In this document: positions 1 through 11,090 of the stretch, one piece after another
How the letters are laid out: every line of letters starts with the position of its first letter
Position numbering within the stretch: the stretch's first letter is position 1
NCBI GenBank assembly: GCA_948146395.1
Contig: OX411557.1
Span: forward strand, 33,830,077 to 33,894,076
Length of the DNA stretch: 64,000 nt
DNA from: Fragum whitleyi
Taxonomy: Eukaryota > Mollusca > Bivalvia > Cardiida > Cardiidae
Direction: 5' to 3'
Position numbers and translations under genes: made by a program
Notes under the pieces: model-generated
The model's database searches: none
Told to the model about the DNA's origin: nothing
The model's input: the letters and a program-made list of their open reading frames with translations, nothing else

Positions 1-749
1 GGTGTGGCAGGACACGGCTTATTTTCATTTTATTTTTTTTAAAATCTTCTCCTCCCAAACCATTGGCCTTGTTTCAATGAAACTTGGCATGAATGATCCT
101 TGGGTGACCCTCTTCTCAAGTTGTTCAAGAAATTTGGATCCCCCCCCCCCTCCCCCTAAATATGGGCATGGCAGGGCAGGGCTTTCTTTAACACTTTCAC
201 TATATAAATCTTTAAAAATCTTCTCCTCCCAAACCATTGGCCCTATTTCAATAAAACTTTGCATTGATGATCCTAGGGTGACCCTTTTCTAAAGTTATTC
301 AAGAAATTTTGATTTACGCCAATATATGGGCAGGGCAGGGCTTATTTTCACAATAGAATGTGCTCCTCACAAACCATTGGACCAATTTCAAATACTCATT
401 GGGTAAATCTCTGCGCAGCAGAATTTTGATTGGCCATATATGGGGGGGATTATGTTGACAAAAATTATTGTTGTTTTCCTATGCTTTATATAAGATTGTT
501 TCATTATTAAAGATTCATCAAGACATATCTATTTTATAAAAAAAGAACTTTTCCTATTTAGAATCAATTTTAACATATTTTTTGCAAAAAAGTTTTTCTT
601 ATAAGGTTTAGCCTATACTAAAATTGGCTTTTCTTTCCATCTTTTGGCCTATTCACAAATTTCCTTCTAAACTTCCATATCTGACTGAGTTACTCATTAA
701 TAGATATTTGAAAGCCAGTGGAGCAATACAGGCCCTCTTCGGCCTCTTG
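1..749 (+). mobile_element. HINE/pearl element, family A, 3' part (cut by window edge)
   Basis: About two and a half tandem cores of about 155-180 bp (recurring AACCATTGG, GGGTGACCCT, GTTCAAGAAATTT) occupy 1-390. A unique spacer follows, then the 3' end: subterminal GCCAGTGGAGC, a GGCCCtcttcGGCC hairpin, and CTTG at 746-749 before TT. This order matches non-autonomous Helitron2/Helentron (HINE, pearl) elements. The 5' end lies outside the window. Small ORFs here are core-repeat by-products. Confidence 0.75.
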
Positions 750-1407
750 TTATACACCACCAAAGGTTTCGGCTATCATCATCTGTCCTAATGTGTGCCT
801 GTATGTCCATTTCTTGTTAACACAACTCCTTCAACTATGGACATATTTGCTTGAAATTTTTGCAGAATGTTCCTTGTCGTGTTAGGTCATCAGAACATCA
901 TCTAATACACGTTTTTGTCATATTTCTGTCACCATAGCATTTCAAAAATTGTTCTTAATGGACAGAATGTGGTTTATGTGAGATAAAGAATCTGTTACTC
1001 AATTTTATTTAAGACAAGCTGATCTTAATTTTGTCTAGAATAGCCAAGACTCACTCAATAATATTTCTAATCTAGACTTGGGTAAGATTAGCTTCATCTC
1101 AAATAGAATCTCACTACATGTCCTTTATATCTTTTAAATCAATCCATGGGTTAAAACTGCCAAATTTTAATTATGGAAGTGTTTTTACAAAAGCTGTCAA
1201 GATCAATTGTTTGAAAATAATGTGATGTAGAGATGGTTCAAGACTTTTATTTAAGGAATTTTGTTGAAAGTGACTAAAGAGCTATTTGTTAAAGATTTAA
1301 TATCATGTAAATTTTGATTATGAATAAATGAAATTTATATTGATTTCCTTTTAACTTATAATATAAAGCTTACCTAGAGTAATGTGTCAAATGAAGACAT
1401 TGCTTAA

Positions 1408-2699
1408 GGTAACTGCGGACACATAGAGAGCCATTTTAGGTCCAAATTTTAGATTGTCTGCAAATCATGCCAAATGCGATAAAACTGAACTTTGAAGCAC
1501 CCGCTTTCATGATTCGGTCATATAAAGGAATTTCATAACGTAGAGTTGACGTCATGACGTCATTAAGGAGCCGACGCCTTTTTTAGGGACCAAAATCAGT
1601 AATTGTCCATTTTTTCGGAAATAATAAACTGATTTTCATCCCGAAAATGCCATTTGCTTCGTTTAAAGGAGCAGGGTGTTATGTTTTATTGATATGAAGA
1701 TATACGTGTAAGAAATACAATTAAGTGTAACGTCTTAAATATCAATGCCTTCTGCGTTGCTGTTTTCCAGTACAGTCACTGGAAATATTTCCTTTTTTTC
1801 TCGAAAATTTGTCCGGTGACCTATGCTGAAATTTATATATGTTACTGACAAACCATTCTGCTGAAGAATTTGAAATAAAAACCACATGTCTTTGGGTTAG
1901 ATTTTTGTAAAATTCGATTCCGGGAAGATATCGCAAAACAAAGGATGTTCCAACGTCGCGTCAAAGTTCACAAAAGCTGTCTTTTAAAATGGATAAAACT
2001 TATATGAATTTTTGTATTTCTTAAAATCACATTCAGATTTAATAATTCCTAAGCCTATATTTTACAATAAAACTTAATTTCCAATATGTTTCCAATATGT
2101 TAAAATACGTTTTTGCAGGGAAATTGGTTCCAAATAAGCATAGTACCGATGGTTTTGGTGCGACGTCGAAGAAAAATGTTGCAACAACTTCACAAAATCG
2201 AATTTAATACAAAATCTAACCCGAAAACATGTCACTTTTATTTAATTAATGCGAAGCATATTCTTTCCGCAACAAAATAACAAAAAATCAGCATAGGTCA
2301 CCGGACGAAATTTTGAGAAATTTCTACTTATTTACAAAAAATTAAAAGAAAAAAGGAACGTTAAATCTTAAAATTTGCGAAATAGTTAGCGTTTCGGGCT
2401 TATTTCTCTTTTTGAATATGCAAAGAAATTAAACGATTAGCTCGGGCGTTCTTGGACTTTCAAAATGAGACTTTTTTGTGAAAATCGGCCAATTAATTCA
2501 GAAAATATTTGCAAATAATGATTTTGGCGGGTCGAAAAGGGGTTGACCCCTTAATGACGTCACGACGCCAAATGAACAAGCTTCAGCCCCTTTTCACTGT
2601 GTGTTTACTAATTCCCGCACTTCAAATATAAATCTCAGAAATTATTGTGAGATTTTAAGAAAGTCGAAAATTCGACCATGTTATCTGTCCGCAGTTACC
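1408..2699. mobile_element. TTAA-flanked foldback DNA transposon, non-autonomous (1.29 kb)
   Basis: The ends are perfect 14-bp inverted repeats, GGTAACTGCGGACA at 1408 and its complement ending at 2699. TTAA lies to the left (1404-1407) and TTAC to the right (2700-2703). Inner blocks also mirror each other around about 2053: the TGACGTCATTAAGG block (about 1555 and 2555), GTCCGGTGACCTATGCTG (about 1811 and 2289), and GTTAGATTTT (about 1896 and 2205). Arms therefore run about 550 bp each. TTAA target sites are typical of piggyBac and Kolobok elements; no transposase is present, so the superfamily is undecided. Confidence 0.8.
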
Positions 2700-2825
2700 T
2701 TACAACAAGTATATATTTATCCCTTGAAAAAGTTACTGACTGGAAAAGTCTTAATTTAACCTACCAGTAAATTTCATATACTGCTTTTAATTTTTATGCC
2801 CTTTATCGAAAGGTCAGGGGCATAT

Positions 2826-3640
2826 TGTTAGCTCCACTGGCCAAATACCACTGGGGATATTTTGTCATGGCACTGTGTCTGTCAATCTATCAGGGCATCC
2901 AGTCGTAAAGTTTTTTATTTAAATATTTTCTCCTCAGAAACTACTTATGAATTTCAACCAAACTTCACAGGAATTATCTATTTCAAAATTGTTTGAGGAT
3001 TTTTAATCCAATGAAAAACAAGACTTAAATTGGCATGGCTAATTTCCATTTAAGGTTATATGTGACTTTTCTCAGTATCTGGCAGATGGATATCAACCAA
3101 ATTTCACTGGCATGTTCCTAGGGAGACCCTTTATCAGTCTACAAAAAGATTATGTGATCAGATGAAAAATATGTCTTTAATTGGTGGAGGTCATTTCTCT
3201 TGAAGTAATATAGAGGAAACTACATTATTTTCTAAGAATCTAACTGTGGGATATCAATTAAATTTTACTTTATAGATCCTTTGGTGACCCTTTATCAGTC
3301 TGTAAAAAGCTATTGTGATCAAATGAAAAATTTGCCTTTTAAAGGAGGTCATTTCTCTATATTTTATACAAGTAACTTTGAAAATCAATTTCTCAGAATC
3401 CATTTGATGGATTTCAACCACATTTTACTGGAATGATCCTTGGTTGACCCTTTATCAGTGTACAAAAAAAAAAATATTGTGATCAGGTAAAAAATATTTC
3501 CTTTATTGGCAAGGGTCATTTCTGTAGATGTTAAATGGTGTAAATTTTGAAAATCTTTTTCTACAAATCTAACTGATGGATATCATCCAAATTACTTTTA
3601 CGTAATCCTTGGGTAACCCTTATGTCTTTCTGGGGCAAAT
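2826..3640 (+). mobile_element. HINE/pearl element, family A, degraded, 3' end lost
   Basis: It opens with TTAGCTCCACTGGCC, followed by a degenerate leader and about five diverged cores of about 165 bp (recurring GGTCATTTCTCT, TTTATCAGTCTAC, TGTGATCAGATGAAAAAT), the same core type as at 5683-6715. No subterminal GCCAGTGGAGC or 3' hairpin is visible, so the end is approximate. Confidence 0.65.
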
Positions 3641-3644
3641 TTCC

Positions 3645-4180
3645 AAAAGTTGAATCGAAACAGATAAAGTTTCTGAAAAGTAATATCAGTAGAATTGGTC
3701 AGAATGGACTTAAAGTCACATAAAAGCATTTAAAATAATAAGTTAGTTGCTTATTTTATGCTATTTCTTATTCATCAAAATTAGCTAAAATGACACTCTA
3801 ACATACATTTCAAGGTCAACAGTAGACCTTATCTAAAATACAAAGAACAAATATAATGAATTTCTCCGTCACTGAATGAAAGTTTATGCCTTACACTTCT
3901 AAAATTTAGAATCTCATTTTTCTTTCTACCAATTGAAACAGATGGAAAAAAATTTAATCAGTTGGATCTAGAATGCTACCTATGTACATTAACTCATAGG
4001 TGACAGTATCTCATTGTTTTTTGACAAAATTGTATGTACGATGGGTGATGAATAAATTCTAGTAATTTTCAAATTGAACTTATGCAGTTAAGGGTGCATG
4101 GAGTTAAAGTTAATTCCTTCATACAATAGGACTCTTTCTATCAAAAAAAACAATTTACTTTTATCAAAGAGTATTCAACG
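3645..4180. other. AT-rich stretch with no recognisable feature
   Basis: No coding signal, repeat terminus or tRNA-like motif was seen. Confidence 0.4.
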
Positions 4181-4187
4181 ATGTACA

Positions 4188-4266
4188 TCGAGGGTTCGGT
4201 GCAAGACCGTAGTAAGTGTATATAAAATGTATATACACTTACTACAGTCTTGCACCGAACCCTCGA
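4188..4266. repeat. Near-perfect hairpin, 37-bp arms
   Basis: Left arm 4188-4224 and right arm 4230-4266 are complementary with one mismatch (a possible G-U pair in RNA) and a 5-nt loop, AAATG. The outer flanks also pair weakly. The size suits a pre-miRNA or a small snap-back MITE; the sequence alone does not decide. Confidence 0.8.
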
Positions 4267-4479
4267 CATGGCATTGTTCAAAGCAACTCCCTTTTAGTCA
4301 TACAAAGTAACAACATTCAGTCACACCTCAAGCATGGTAAAATCTGACCTGATTAACAGTTGTGACAATTTGATTCCTTAAATATGGGGGAAATAAGACT
4401 GCTGGTATGCATATTGCTTGAATGTTTGAGAACCACCCTCTGGGTAGGTAATTCACAACTAAACGACTAGGTTTAGAAC

Positions 4480-4565
4480 TATTGAGCCAAATTAGCGTCT
4501 TGCTTTCAATTCTGAGGTTGTAAGTTCCATCCCTGGCTCGATCTTCTTCCATATTTGACATAAAT
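4480..4565 (+). repeat. Possible degenerate tRNA-derived SINE head
   Basis: The segment has the layout of a SINE tRNA head: a degenerate A-box region, GCTTTCAATTCTGAGG where the anticodon arm would be, and a B-box-like GTAAGTTCCATCCCTGG. The A-box is poor and no tail or target duplication was found. 4570-5680 otherwise shows only AT-rich sequence and a short A/G tract at 5170-5188. Confidence 0.3.
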
Positions 4566-5682
4566 CATTTTGACTTGCGTCATTTGTCTACTGCCAATGG
4601 GCTAGTGATAAACCTAAGTTGGAAAAGCAGTTGGAAGCTCAGATAAGATATTCTTGTTGCACTAACAGCAAACCCTGGAAAGTGCCACTAAATTGCTCTA
4701 CAGACCCAATGCTAATTTTTATTTTTAACATAGTTCAATTAATTTCTTTTTCCTAGGCATTTTTGATTTATGACTGTGTTTAGTATATGACTTACAAAAT
4801 AAGCCATTCATGGGTCTTTTTCTTTATTGTGTTTATATAATTGTATTTTTATAGAATAATTAATCTTAAATTGATTTCAAATTCATTGTTTTAAATAATG
4901 ATATATTTTGCAACCAACTTTTAGCATAGACAACTGAAAACTGTCACAAGGTAAAGAAGCGTCTTTTTTCTGCAAGACACTTTATTCTAATGAAAATTGA
5001 ATATTGTCAATCATGTGAAGGACTCTGAAACAGTTCCAATTTGGTCCTAATTCAAAAATATAGGCCTAGTTCTAATTCTCATGCCATTTCACTTCTTAGT
5101 CATTATTACGAAAATTTTTATGACTAGGCATTTTGTAATACACATATGCATAGGTTGGATTAAACTTAGAAAAAAAAGGGGGGGGGGGTAGATTAAAAAT
5201 GTTGATTTCACGGCTTTAAATTACTTTGATTCCTTCTGGAATAATTCAGCTTTTCCCCATGATGTCATAACAAAATTGTCTGCACATTTTGATCACCTGA
5301 ACAAGAATTTTTAGCCCTAAAGAGCTAAGATTTTCATTTGAAAAAGGTAAGGCTAATACCGAAAACTCTAGAATATGAGCAGGTTTAAAGCCTTGTTGGT
5401 ATGAATGATGGCAGATAGGACCTTATTCATAATTGTTTGGTTCAGAATCAATAAAACAATACCAAAAACATTTTATACTGTTGGAAAATCAAAATTTGAT
5501 TGAATGAGCTTACTTGCAGTAACTCTGTCTGTGTGTCATTTCATTGCATGATGCAGTGTAAAATTGTTGTTAAATTATATACGGTTACAACCGATTTGTG
5601 CTAAACTATAGATTTGAGCTTGAATATTTCAATGTAAGGGGACAGTCTACATATAATTATATGATTTACTCTAAAAGTGTTA

Positions 5683-6715
5683 TTAGCTCCACTGGCTGAA
5701 AGCCACTGGGGCTATTGTCATGGCGTTGTGACCGTCGTGCGTCCATCCGTGCGTCAGTGCGTCCAGTCTTAAACTTTTTCTTTAAAAATCTTCTCCTCGG
5801 AAACTACTGGATGAATTTCAACCAAACTGCACAGGAATGATCCTTTGGTTGGTGACCCTCTTTCAAAGTTGTTCAAGAAATTATGATCCAATGAAAAACA
5901 TGGATTTAATGGGCGTGGCTAATTTCCAAATATGGTAAAAAGTGAGTTTTCTCAGATTCTAATTGAAGGATACCAATTAAATTTTACATGAATGATCCTT
6001 GTGTGACCCTTTATCAGTCTACAAAAGATTATTGAGATCGGATGAAAAATATGTATTTTATGGGCGGAGGTCATTTCTCTATATGTTATATAGTGGAAAC
6101 TTTCAAAATCATTTTCTCAGAATGTAAGTGATTGATATCAACCAAATTTCACTGGAATGGTCCTTTAGTGACACTTTATCAGTCTACCAAAAATTATAGT
6201 GATTGGATGAAAAATATGTATTTTATGGGCGGAGGTCATTTCCCTATATGTAATATAGTGGAAACTTTGGAAATCATTTTCTCAGAATCTAGCCCAATGG
6301 ATATCAACCAAATTTTACTGGAATAATCCTTGAGTGACCCTCTATCAGTCTACCAAAAATTTTAGTGATCGGATGAAAATTATGTATTTTATGGGCGGAT
6401 GTCATTTCTCTATATGTTATATAGTGGAAACTTTGGAAATCATTTTCTCAGAATCTAACCAATGGATATCAACCAAATTTTACTGGAATGATCCTTGAGT
6501 GACCCTTAATCAGTCTACAAAAAATTATTGTCATCAGATGAAAATGTGCAGTTTATGGGCGGATGTCATTTCTCTTTATGTTATATAGTTGAAACTTTGA
6601 AAATCATTTTCAACATCAGTAGAATCCAAAATATCTTAAAATCTAGTCAAAACTTTTATTGCTTTACAAGAATTTCAAGCCTGTGGAGCGACTCAAGCCA
6701 TTCATGGCTTTCTAG
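5683..6715 (+). mobile_element. HINE/pearl element, family A, complete, 165-bp cores
   Basis: The 5' end TTAGCTCCACTGGC leads into GGCTATTGTCATGGCG and a CGTCCATCCGTGCGTC microsatellite. About four cores repeat every 164-166 bp (GGTCATTTCTCTATATG at about 6069, 6234, 6400, 6564). The 3' end has GCCTGTGGAGCG, the hairpin AAGCCATtcATGGCTT, then CTAG at 6712-6715 before TT. The 5' GCTCCACTGGC and 3' GCC(T)GTGGAGC are inverted copies, the asymmetric terminal repeat expected of a HINE. Confidence 0.85.
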
Positions 6716-6743
6716 TTCATATATCTCATCTTGCGGGACCATT

Positions 6744-8236
6744 TTTAGCTCCACTGGCCGAAGGCCAGCGAGCTATTGTCATGGCGAGGTGTCCGTCGTG
6801 CGTCCGTGTGTCCGTGCGTGCGTGCGTGCGTAAACTTTTCTTTAAACATCTTCTCCTCCTAAACCAATGGGTGGATTTTGACGAAACTTGGCCAGAATGT
6901 TCCTTGGGTGACCCTCTTTTAAAGTTGTTCAAGAAATTTGGATTGACCCCCAAATATGGGCGTGGCAGGGCGGGGCTTATTTTGACCCCGAAATCTTTGA
7001 ACAACATCTCCTCCTAAACCATTGGGCCAATTTCAATGAAACTTTACCAGAATGTTCCTTGGGTGACCCTCTTTGAAAGTTGTTCAAGAAATTTGGATTG
7101 ACCCCCAAATATGGGCGTGGCAGGGTGGGGCTTATTTTGACCCCGAAATCTTTGAACGACATCTCCTCCCAAACCATTGGGCCAATTTCAATGAAACTTT
7201 ACCAGAATGTTCCTTGGGTGACCCTCTTCTAAAGTTGTTCAAGAAATTTGGATTGACCCCCAAATATGGGCGTGGCAGGGCGGGGCTTATTTTGACCCCA
7301 AAATCTTTGAACGACATCTCCTCCTTAACCATTGGGCCAATTTCAATGAAACTTTACCAGAATGTTCCTTGGGTGACCCTCTTCTAAAGTTGTTCAAGAA
7401 ATTTGGATTGACCCCCAAATATGGGCGTGGCAGGGCGGGGCTTATTTTGACCCCGAAATCTTTGAATGACATCTCCTCCTAAACCATTGGGCCAATTTCA
7501 ATGAAACTTTACCAGAATGTTCCTTGGGTGACCCTCTTCTAAAGTTGTTCAAGAAATTTGGATTGATCCCCAAATATGGGCGTGGCAGGGCGGGGCTTAT
7601 TTTGACCCCGAAATCTTTGAATGACATCTCCTCCTAAACCATAGGGCCAATTTCAATGAAACTTTACCAGAATGTTCCTTGGGTGACCCTCTTCTAAAGT
7701 TGTTCAAAAAATTTGGATTGACCTCCAAATATGGGCATGGCAGGGCGGGGCTTATTTTGACCCCGAAATCTTTGAACGACATCTCCTCCCAAACCATTGG
7801 GCCAATTTCAATGAAACTTTACCAGAATGTTCCTTGGGTGACCCTCTTCTAGAGTTGTTCAAGAAATTTGGATTGATCCCCAAATATGGGTGTGGCAGGG
7901 CGGGGCTTATTTTGACCCCGAAATCTTTGAACGACATCTCCTCCTTAACCATTGGGCCAATTTCAATGAAACTTTACCAGAATGTTCCTTGGGTGACCCT
8001 CTTCTAAAGTTGTTCAAGAAATTTGGATTGACCCCCAAATTCAATCTACAGCTAAATAGTTTACTTTCTTATGAGTTAATTAAGTTCATTCCTTCATGGG
8101 TCAGTTTCAACCTAGAAAAAGTCTGAATTCCTTCTGAATGTTGTTCACTTTCATTACCTTCTATTTTCAATATCATTCTTTCAAATCTTGAGATTTTTAA
8201 GCCAGTGGAGCGATACAGGCCCTCTTGGGCCTCTTG
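6744..8236 (+). mobile_element. HINE/pearl element, family A, complete, 155-bp cores
   Basis: It starts 28 bp after the previous element with TTTTTAGCTCCACTGGCC, followed by a palindromic leader and a GTCCGTGCGTGCGTGCGTG tract. About eight cores repeat every 155 bp from about 6850 to 8045 with few differences, so the array is fairly young or homogenised. It ends with GCCAGTGGAGCG, the hairpin GGCCCtcttGGGCC and CTTG (8233-8236) before TT. The overlapping small ORFs on both strands are repeat by-products: 155 is not a multiple of three and stops recur each unit. Confidence 0.9.
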
Positions 8237-8339
8237 TTCTATGACTTGACAGCTGTTAGAGCCCATTTTATTACCCCATAAAAATTAAACCAAGAAATCT
8301 GAAAGAGCATGTCCTAGGCATCATTCCTGTGAAGTTTGG

Positions 8340-8722
8340 TTTCAAACAAATTCAAACGATTTCAATGAAGCTTTGCATGGATGTTCATTGGGTGACCCTT
8401 TACTTAAATTGTTCAAGAAATTTTTATTGAATCCCAAATATGGGTGTTGCAGGGCGGTGCATTTTTTCATGATAAAATCTTTAAAAATCTTCTCCTCCCA
8501 AACCATTGGTCCGATTTCAATGATACTTGGCATGGATGTTCCTTGGGTGACCTTTTACTTGATTTTGTAAAAAAAAGGGTTTGACTCCCAAACCTGGGTA
8601 TTTCAATGAAACTTGGCATGGATGTTCCTTGGGTGACTTAAATTGAACAAGAAGTTTTTATTGATTCCTAAAATATGGGTGTGGTTGGGAAAAGGTCTAG
8701 GGTTATTTAAGCCAGTGGAATG
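8340..8722 (+). mobile_element. HINE/pearl fragment: cores plus stub of 3' end
   Basis: Two to three diverged 155-bp-type cores (ATTTCAATGAA, GGGTGACC, AAATATGGGTGT) lead into TTTAAGCCAGTGGAA at 8707-8722, a degraded subterminal repeat. The 5' end and terminal hairpin are missing. Confidence 0.6.
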
Positions 8723-8743
8723 TTTATATTTCATCATATGGCA

Positions 8744-9385
8744 CCATTTTGAGTGCCACTGGCTGAAGGTCAGTGAGCTTTTGTCATTGTGGAGTGTGGG
8801 TCTGTGCGTAAACTTTATCTTCAAACAACTTCTCCTCCCAAAGTTATGGGTGGATTTTAACAAAACTTGGTAGAAATGATCCTTAGGGCACTCTCTTCTT
8901 AAATTGTACAAGAAATCATGATTAACCCCAAAATATGGGAGTGACAGGGCTGGGCATTTTTTTCACTTATAGATCTTTAAAAATCTTCTCCTCCCAAACC
9001 ATTTGGCGGATTTGAATGAAACTTTGCATGTATGTTCCTTCGGTGAACTTTTACTTAAATTGTACAAAAAAAAAACCCAAATGATTTGCACCTAAATACA
9101 GGTGTGGCAGGGCATTTTTTCACGTTTCAATATTAAAAAATCTTCGCCTCCCAAACCAATGGGCTTTTGTCAATATATCTTGGCATGGATATTCCTAGGG
9201 TGACCCTTTACTTAAATTGTTCCAGAAAGTTTGATTAAGCCCATATATGGGCGTGGCAGTGTGGAGCATTTTGTCATGTTAAAATCTTGAAAAATTTCCT
9301 CCACCCAAACATTTAGACTGCTTTCAATGAAACTTGGCATGGGTCTTGGACAGAGATATATGGGCTGTTCAAGTATTTAGATCGA
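8744..9385 (+). mobile_element. HINE/pearl element, family A-like, interrupted on the right
   Basis: The degraded 5' end reads GAGTGCCACTGGCTGAAGG, then GAGCTTTTGTCATT. About four 155-bp-type cores follow to about 9380. The element stops where a family B element begins at 9386; no 3' end of its own is seen. Confidence 0.6.
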
Positions 9386-9481
9386 TTTTTAGCTCGCCCG
9401 GGATGAAAAACTCAGAAGACCTATTGTCATAACCTCAGATGTTGGCTTTGGTGTCAGTGTTGGCGTCTGCATTAGGTTAAT
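9386..9481 (+). mobile_element. HINE family B, 5' terminal segment (left half, split)
   Basis: TTTTTAGCTCGCCCGGGATG, CTATTGTCATAACC and a GTTGGCGTCTGCATTAGGTTAA tract match, in reverse, the 5' end of the complete family B element at 36823-37798. The sequence is cut at 9481 by a family A element and resumes at 10511. Confidence 0.75.
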
Positions 9482-10510
9482 TTTTAGCTCCACTGGCTGC
9501 AAGCCACTGGGGCTATTGTCAAGGCGTTGTGTCCGTCGTGCGGCCGTCCGTCCGTGCGTCCGGTCGTAAACTTTTTCTTTAAAAATCTTCTCCTCAGAAA
9601 CTACTGGATGGATTTCAACCAAACTTCAAAGAAATGATCCTTGGGTGACCCTCTTTCAAAGTTGTTCAAGAAATTTTGATCCAATGAAAAACATGGATTT
9701 AATGGGCGTGGCTAATTTCCAAATATGGTAAAAAGTGACTTTTCTCAGGTTCTAACAGATGGATATCAACCAAATTTTACATAAATGATCCTTGGGTGAC
9801 CCTTTATCAGTCTACCAAAAATTATTGTGATTGGATGAAAAATATGTATTTTATGGGCGGAGGTCATTTCTCTATATGTTATATAGTGGAAACTTTGAAA
9901 ATCATTTTCTCAGGATCCAACTGATGGATATCAACCAAATTTTACATGAATGATCCTAGGTGACCCTTTATCAGTCTATCAAAAATTATTGTGATCAGAT
10001 GAAAAATATGTATTTTACAGACGGAGGTCATTTCTCTATGTGTTATATAGTGGAAACTTTGAAAATCATTTTCTCAGAATCTAATAGATAGATATCAACC
10101 AAATTTTACATGAATGATCCTTGGGTGACCCTTTAACAGTCTACCAACAATTATTGTGATCGGATGAAAAATATGTATTTTATGGGCGGAGGTCATTTCT
10201 CTATATGTTATATAGTGCAAACTTTGAAATCATTTTCTCAGAATCTAAATGATGGATATCAATCAAACTTCATTAGTATGATCCTCGGGTGATCCATTAT
10301 CATTCAGCCGAAAATTATTGTGATTTGAAGAAAAATATGTCTTTTATGGGCGGAGGTCATTTCTCTATATATGTTATAATAGTGGAAAATTTGAAAATCT
10401 TTTCAACATCAGTAGAAGCCAAAATATCTAAAAATCTAGTCAAAACTTAGATTTGCTATTACAAGAAATTCAAGCCTGTGGAGCGACACAAGCCATTCAT
10501 GGCTTTCTAG
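9482..10510 (+). mobile_element. HINE/pearl element, family A, complete, 165-bp cores (nested)
   Basis: The 5' end TTTTTAGCTCCACTGGC, leader CTATTGTCAAGGCG, and CGTCCGTCCGTGCGTCC microsatellite precede about five cores of about 165 bp. The 3' end has GCCTGTGGAGCGACACAAGCC, hairpin AAGCCATtcATGGCTT and CTAG (10507-10510) before TT. Family B sequence lies on both sides, so this is an insertion. Confidence 0.88.
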
Positions 10511-10548
10511 TTATTATTTCTATCAACATTAATCCTAGAGGCTTTATA
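10511..10548 (+). mobile_element. HINE family B, resumed segment (right half)
   Basis: TTATTTCTATCAACATTAA and CCTAGAGGCTTTAT match the sequence that directly follows the leader in the family B copy at 36823-37798 (read on its minus strand). This shows the element at 9386 continued here before being cut again at about 10549. Confidence 0.65.
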
Positions 10549-11090
10549 TTTTTAGCTCATCTGAGCACGAAGTGCTCAAGGTGAGCTTTTGTGTTGTACA
10601 ATGTCCAGCGTAAGTCGTCCGTCATGCGTTGTCCATCGTCCACAATTTCTTTAAACATCTTCTCCTCCTAAACCAGTTTGCCAATCTTCATGAAACTTGG
10701 CATGGATGTTCCTTGGGTCAAGCTCTACCAAAGTTGTTCAAATGAATGAAATCCACCCTTAACTTTCCCTTTACCCTTAACAAAAAGGGTGAAAATAGGA
10801 AAATCTTCAACAAAAAGGCAGACAGCTTTCATATTTGGTATGTAGTATCCTTTAGTGGACATCTTCCAAGTTTGTTCATATCAAGACCCTGGGGTCATAT
10901 TTTGGCTTTGTCCGGGCACAACCCTTTTTACAAGGAATCAAAGAGCAAAAATCTTCAAAAATCTTCTTTTCTGAAACCAGATGGCGGACAGCTTTCATAT
11001 TTGGTATGTAGCATTATCTAGTGGACCTTTACCAAGTTTGTTCATGTCAAGACTGTGGGATCATATTTTGGATCCGTGGACACAAATAGT
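10549..11090 (+). mobile_element. HINE family C, 5' part
   Basis: The 5' end TTTTTAGCTCATCTGAGCAC carries the palindrome GAGCACgaaGTGCTC, then GTGAGCTTTTGTG and a CGTCCGTCATGCG leader. It then has family C core sequence (CAGCTTTCATATTTGGTATG, GTGGACCTTTACCAAG), twice, as in the minus copy at 23621-24824. No 3' end; sequence changes to another core array at about 11,090. Confidence 0.75.

Noticed and set aside
6726..8126. Overlapping ORFs on both strands in the 155-bp array
   Set aside because: They are translations of HINE core repeats; stops recur each unit.
10746..11021. 91-codon + strand ORF
   Set aside because: It lies in family C HINE leader and cores, matching non-coding sequence of the copy at 23.6-24.8 kb.
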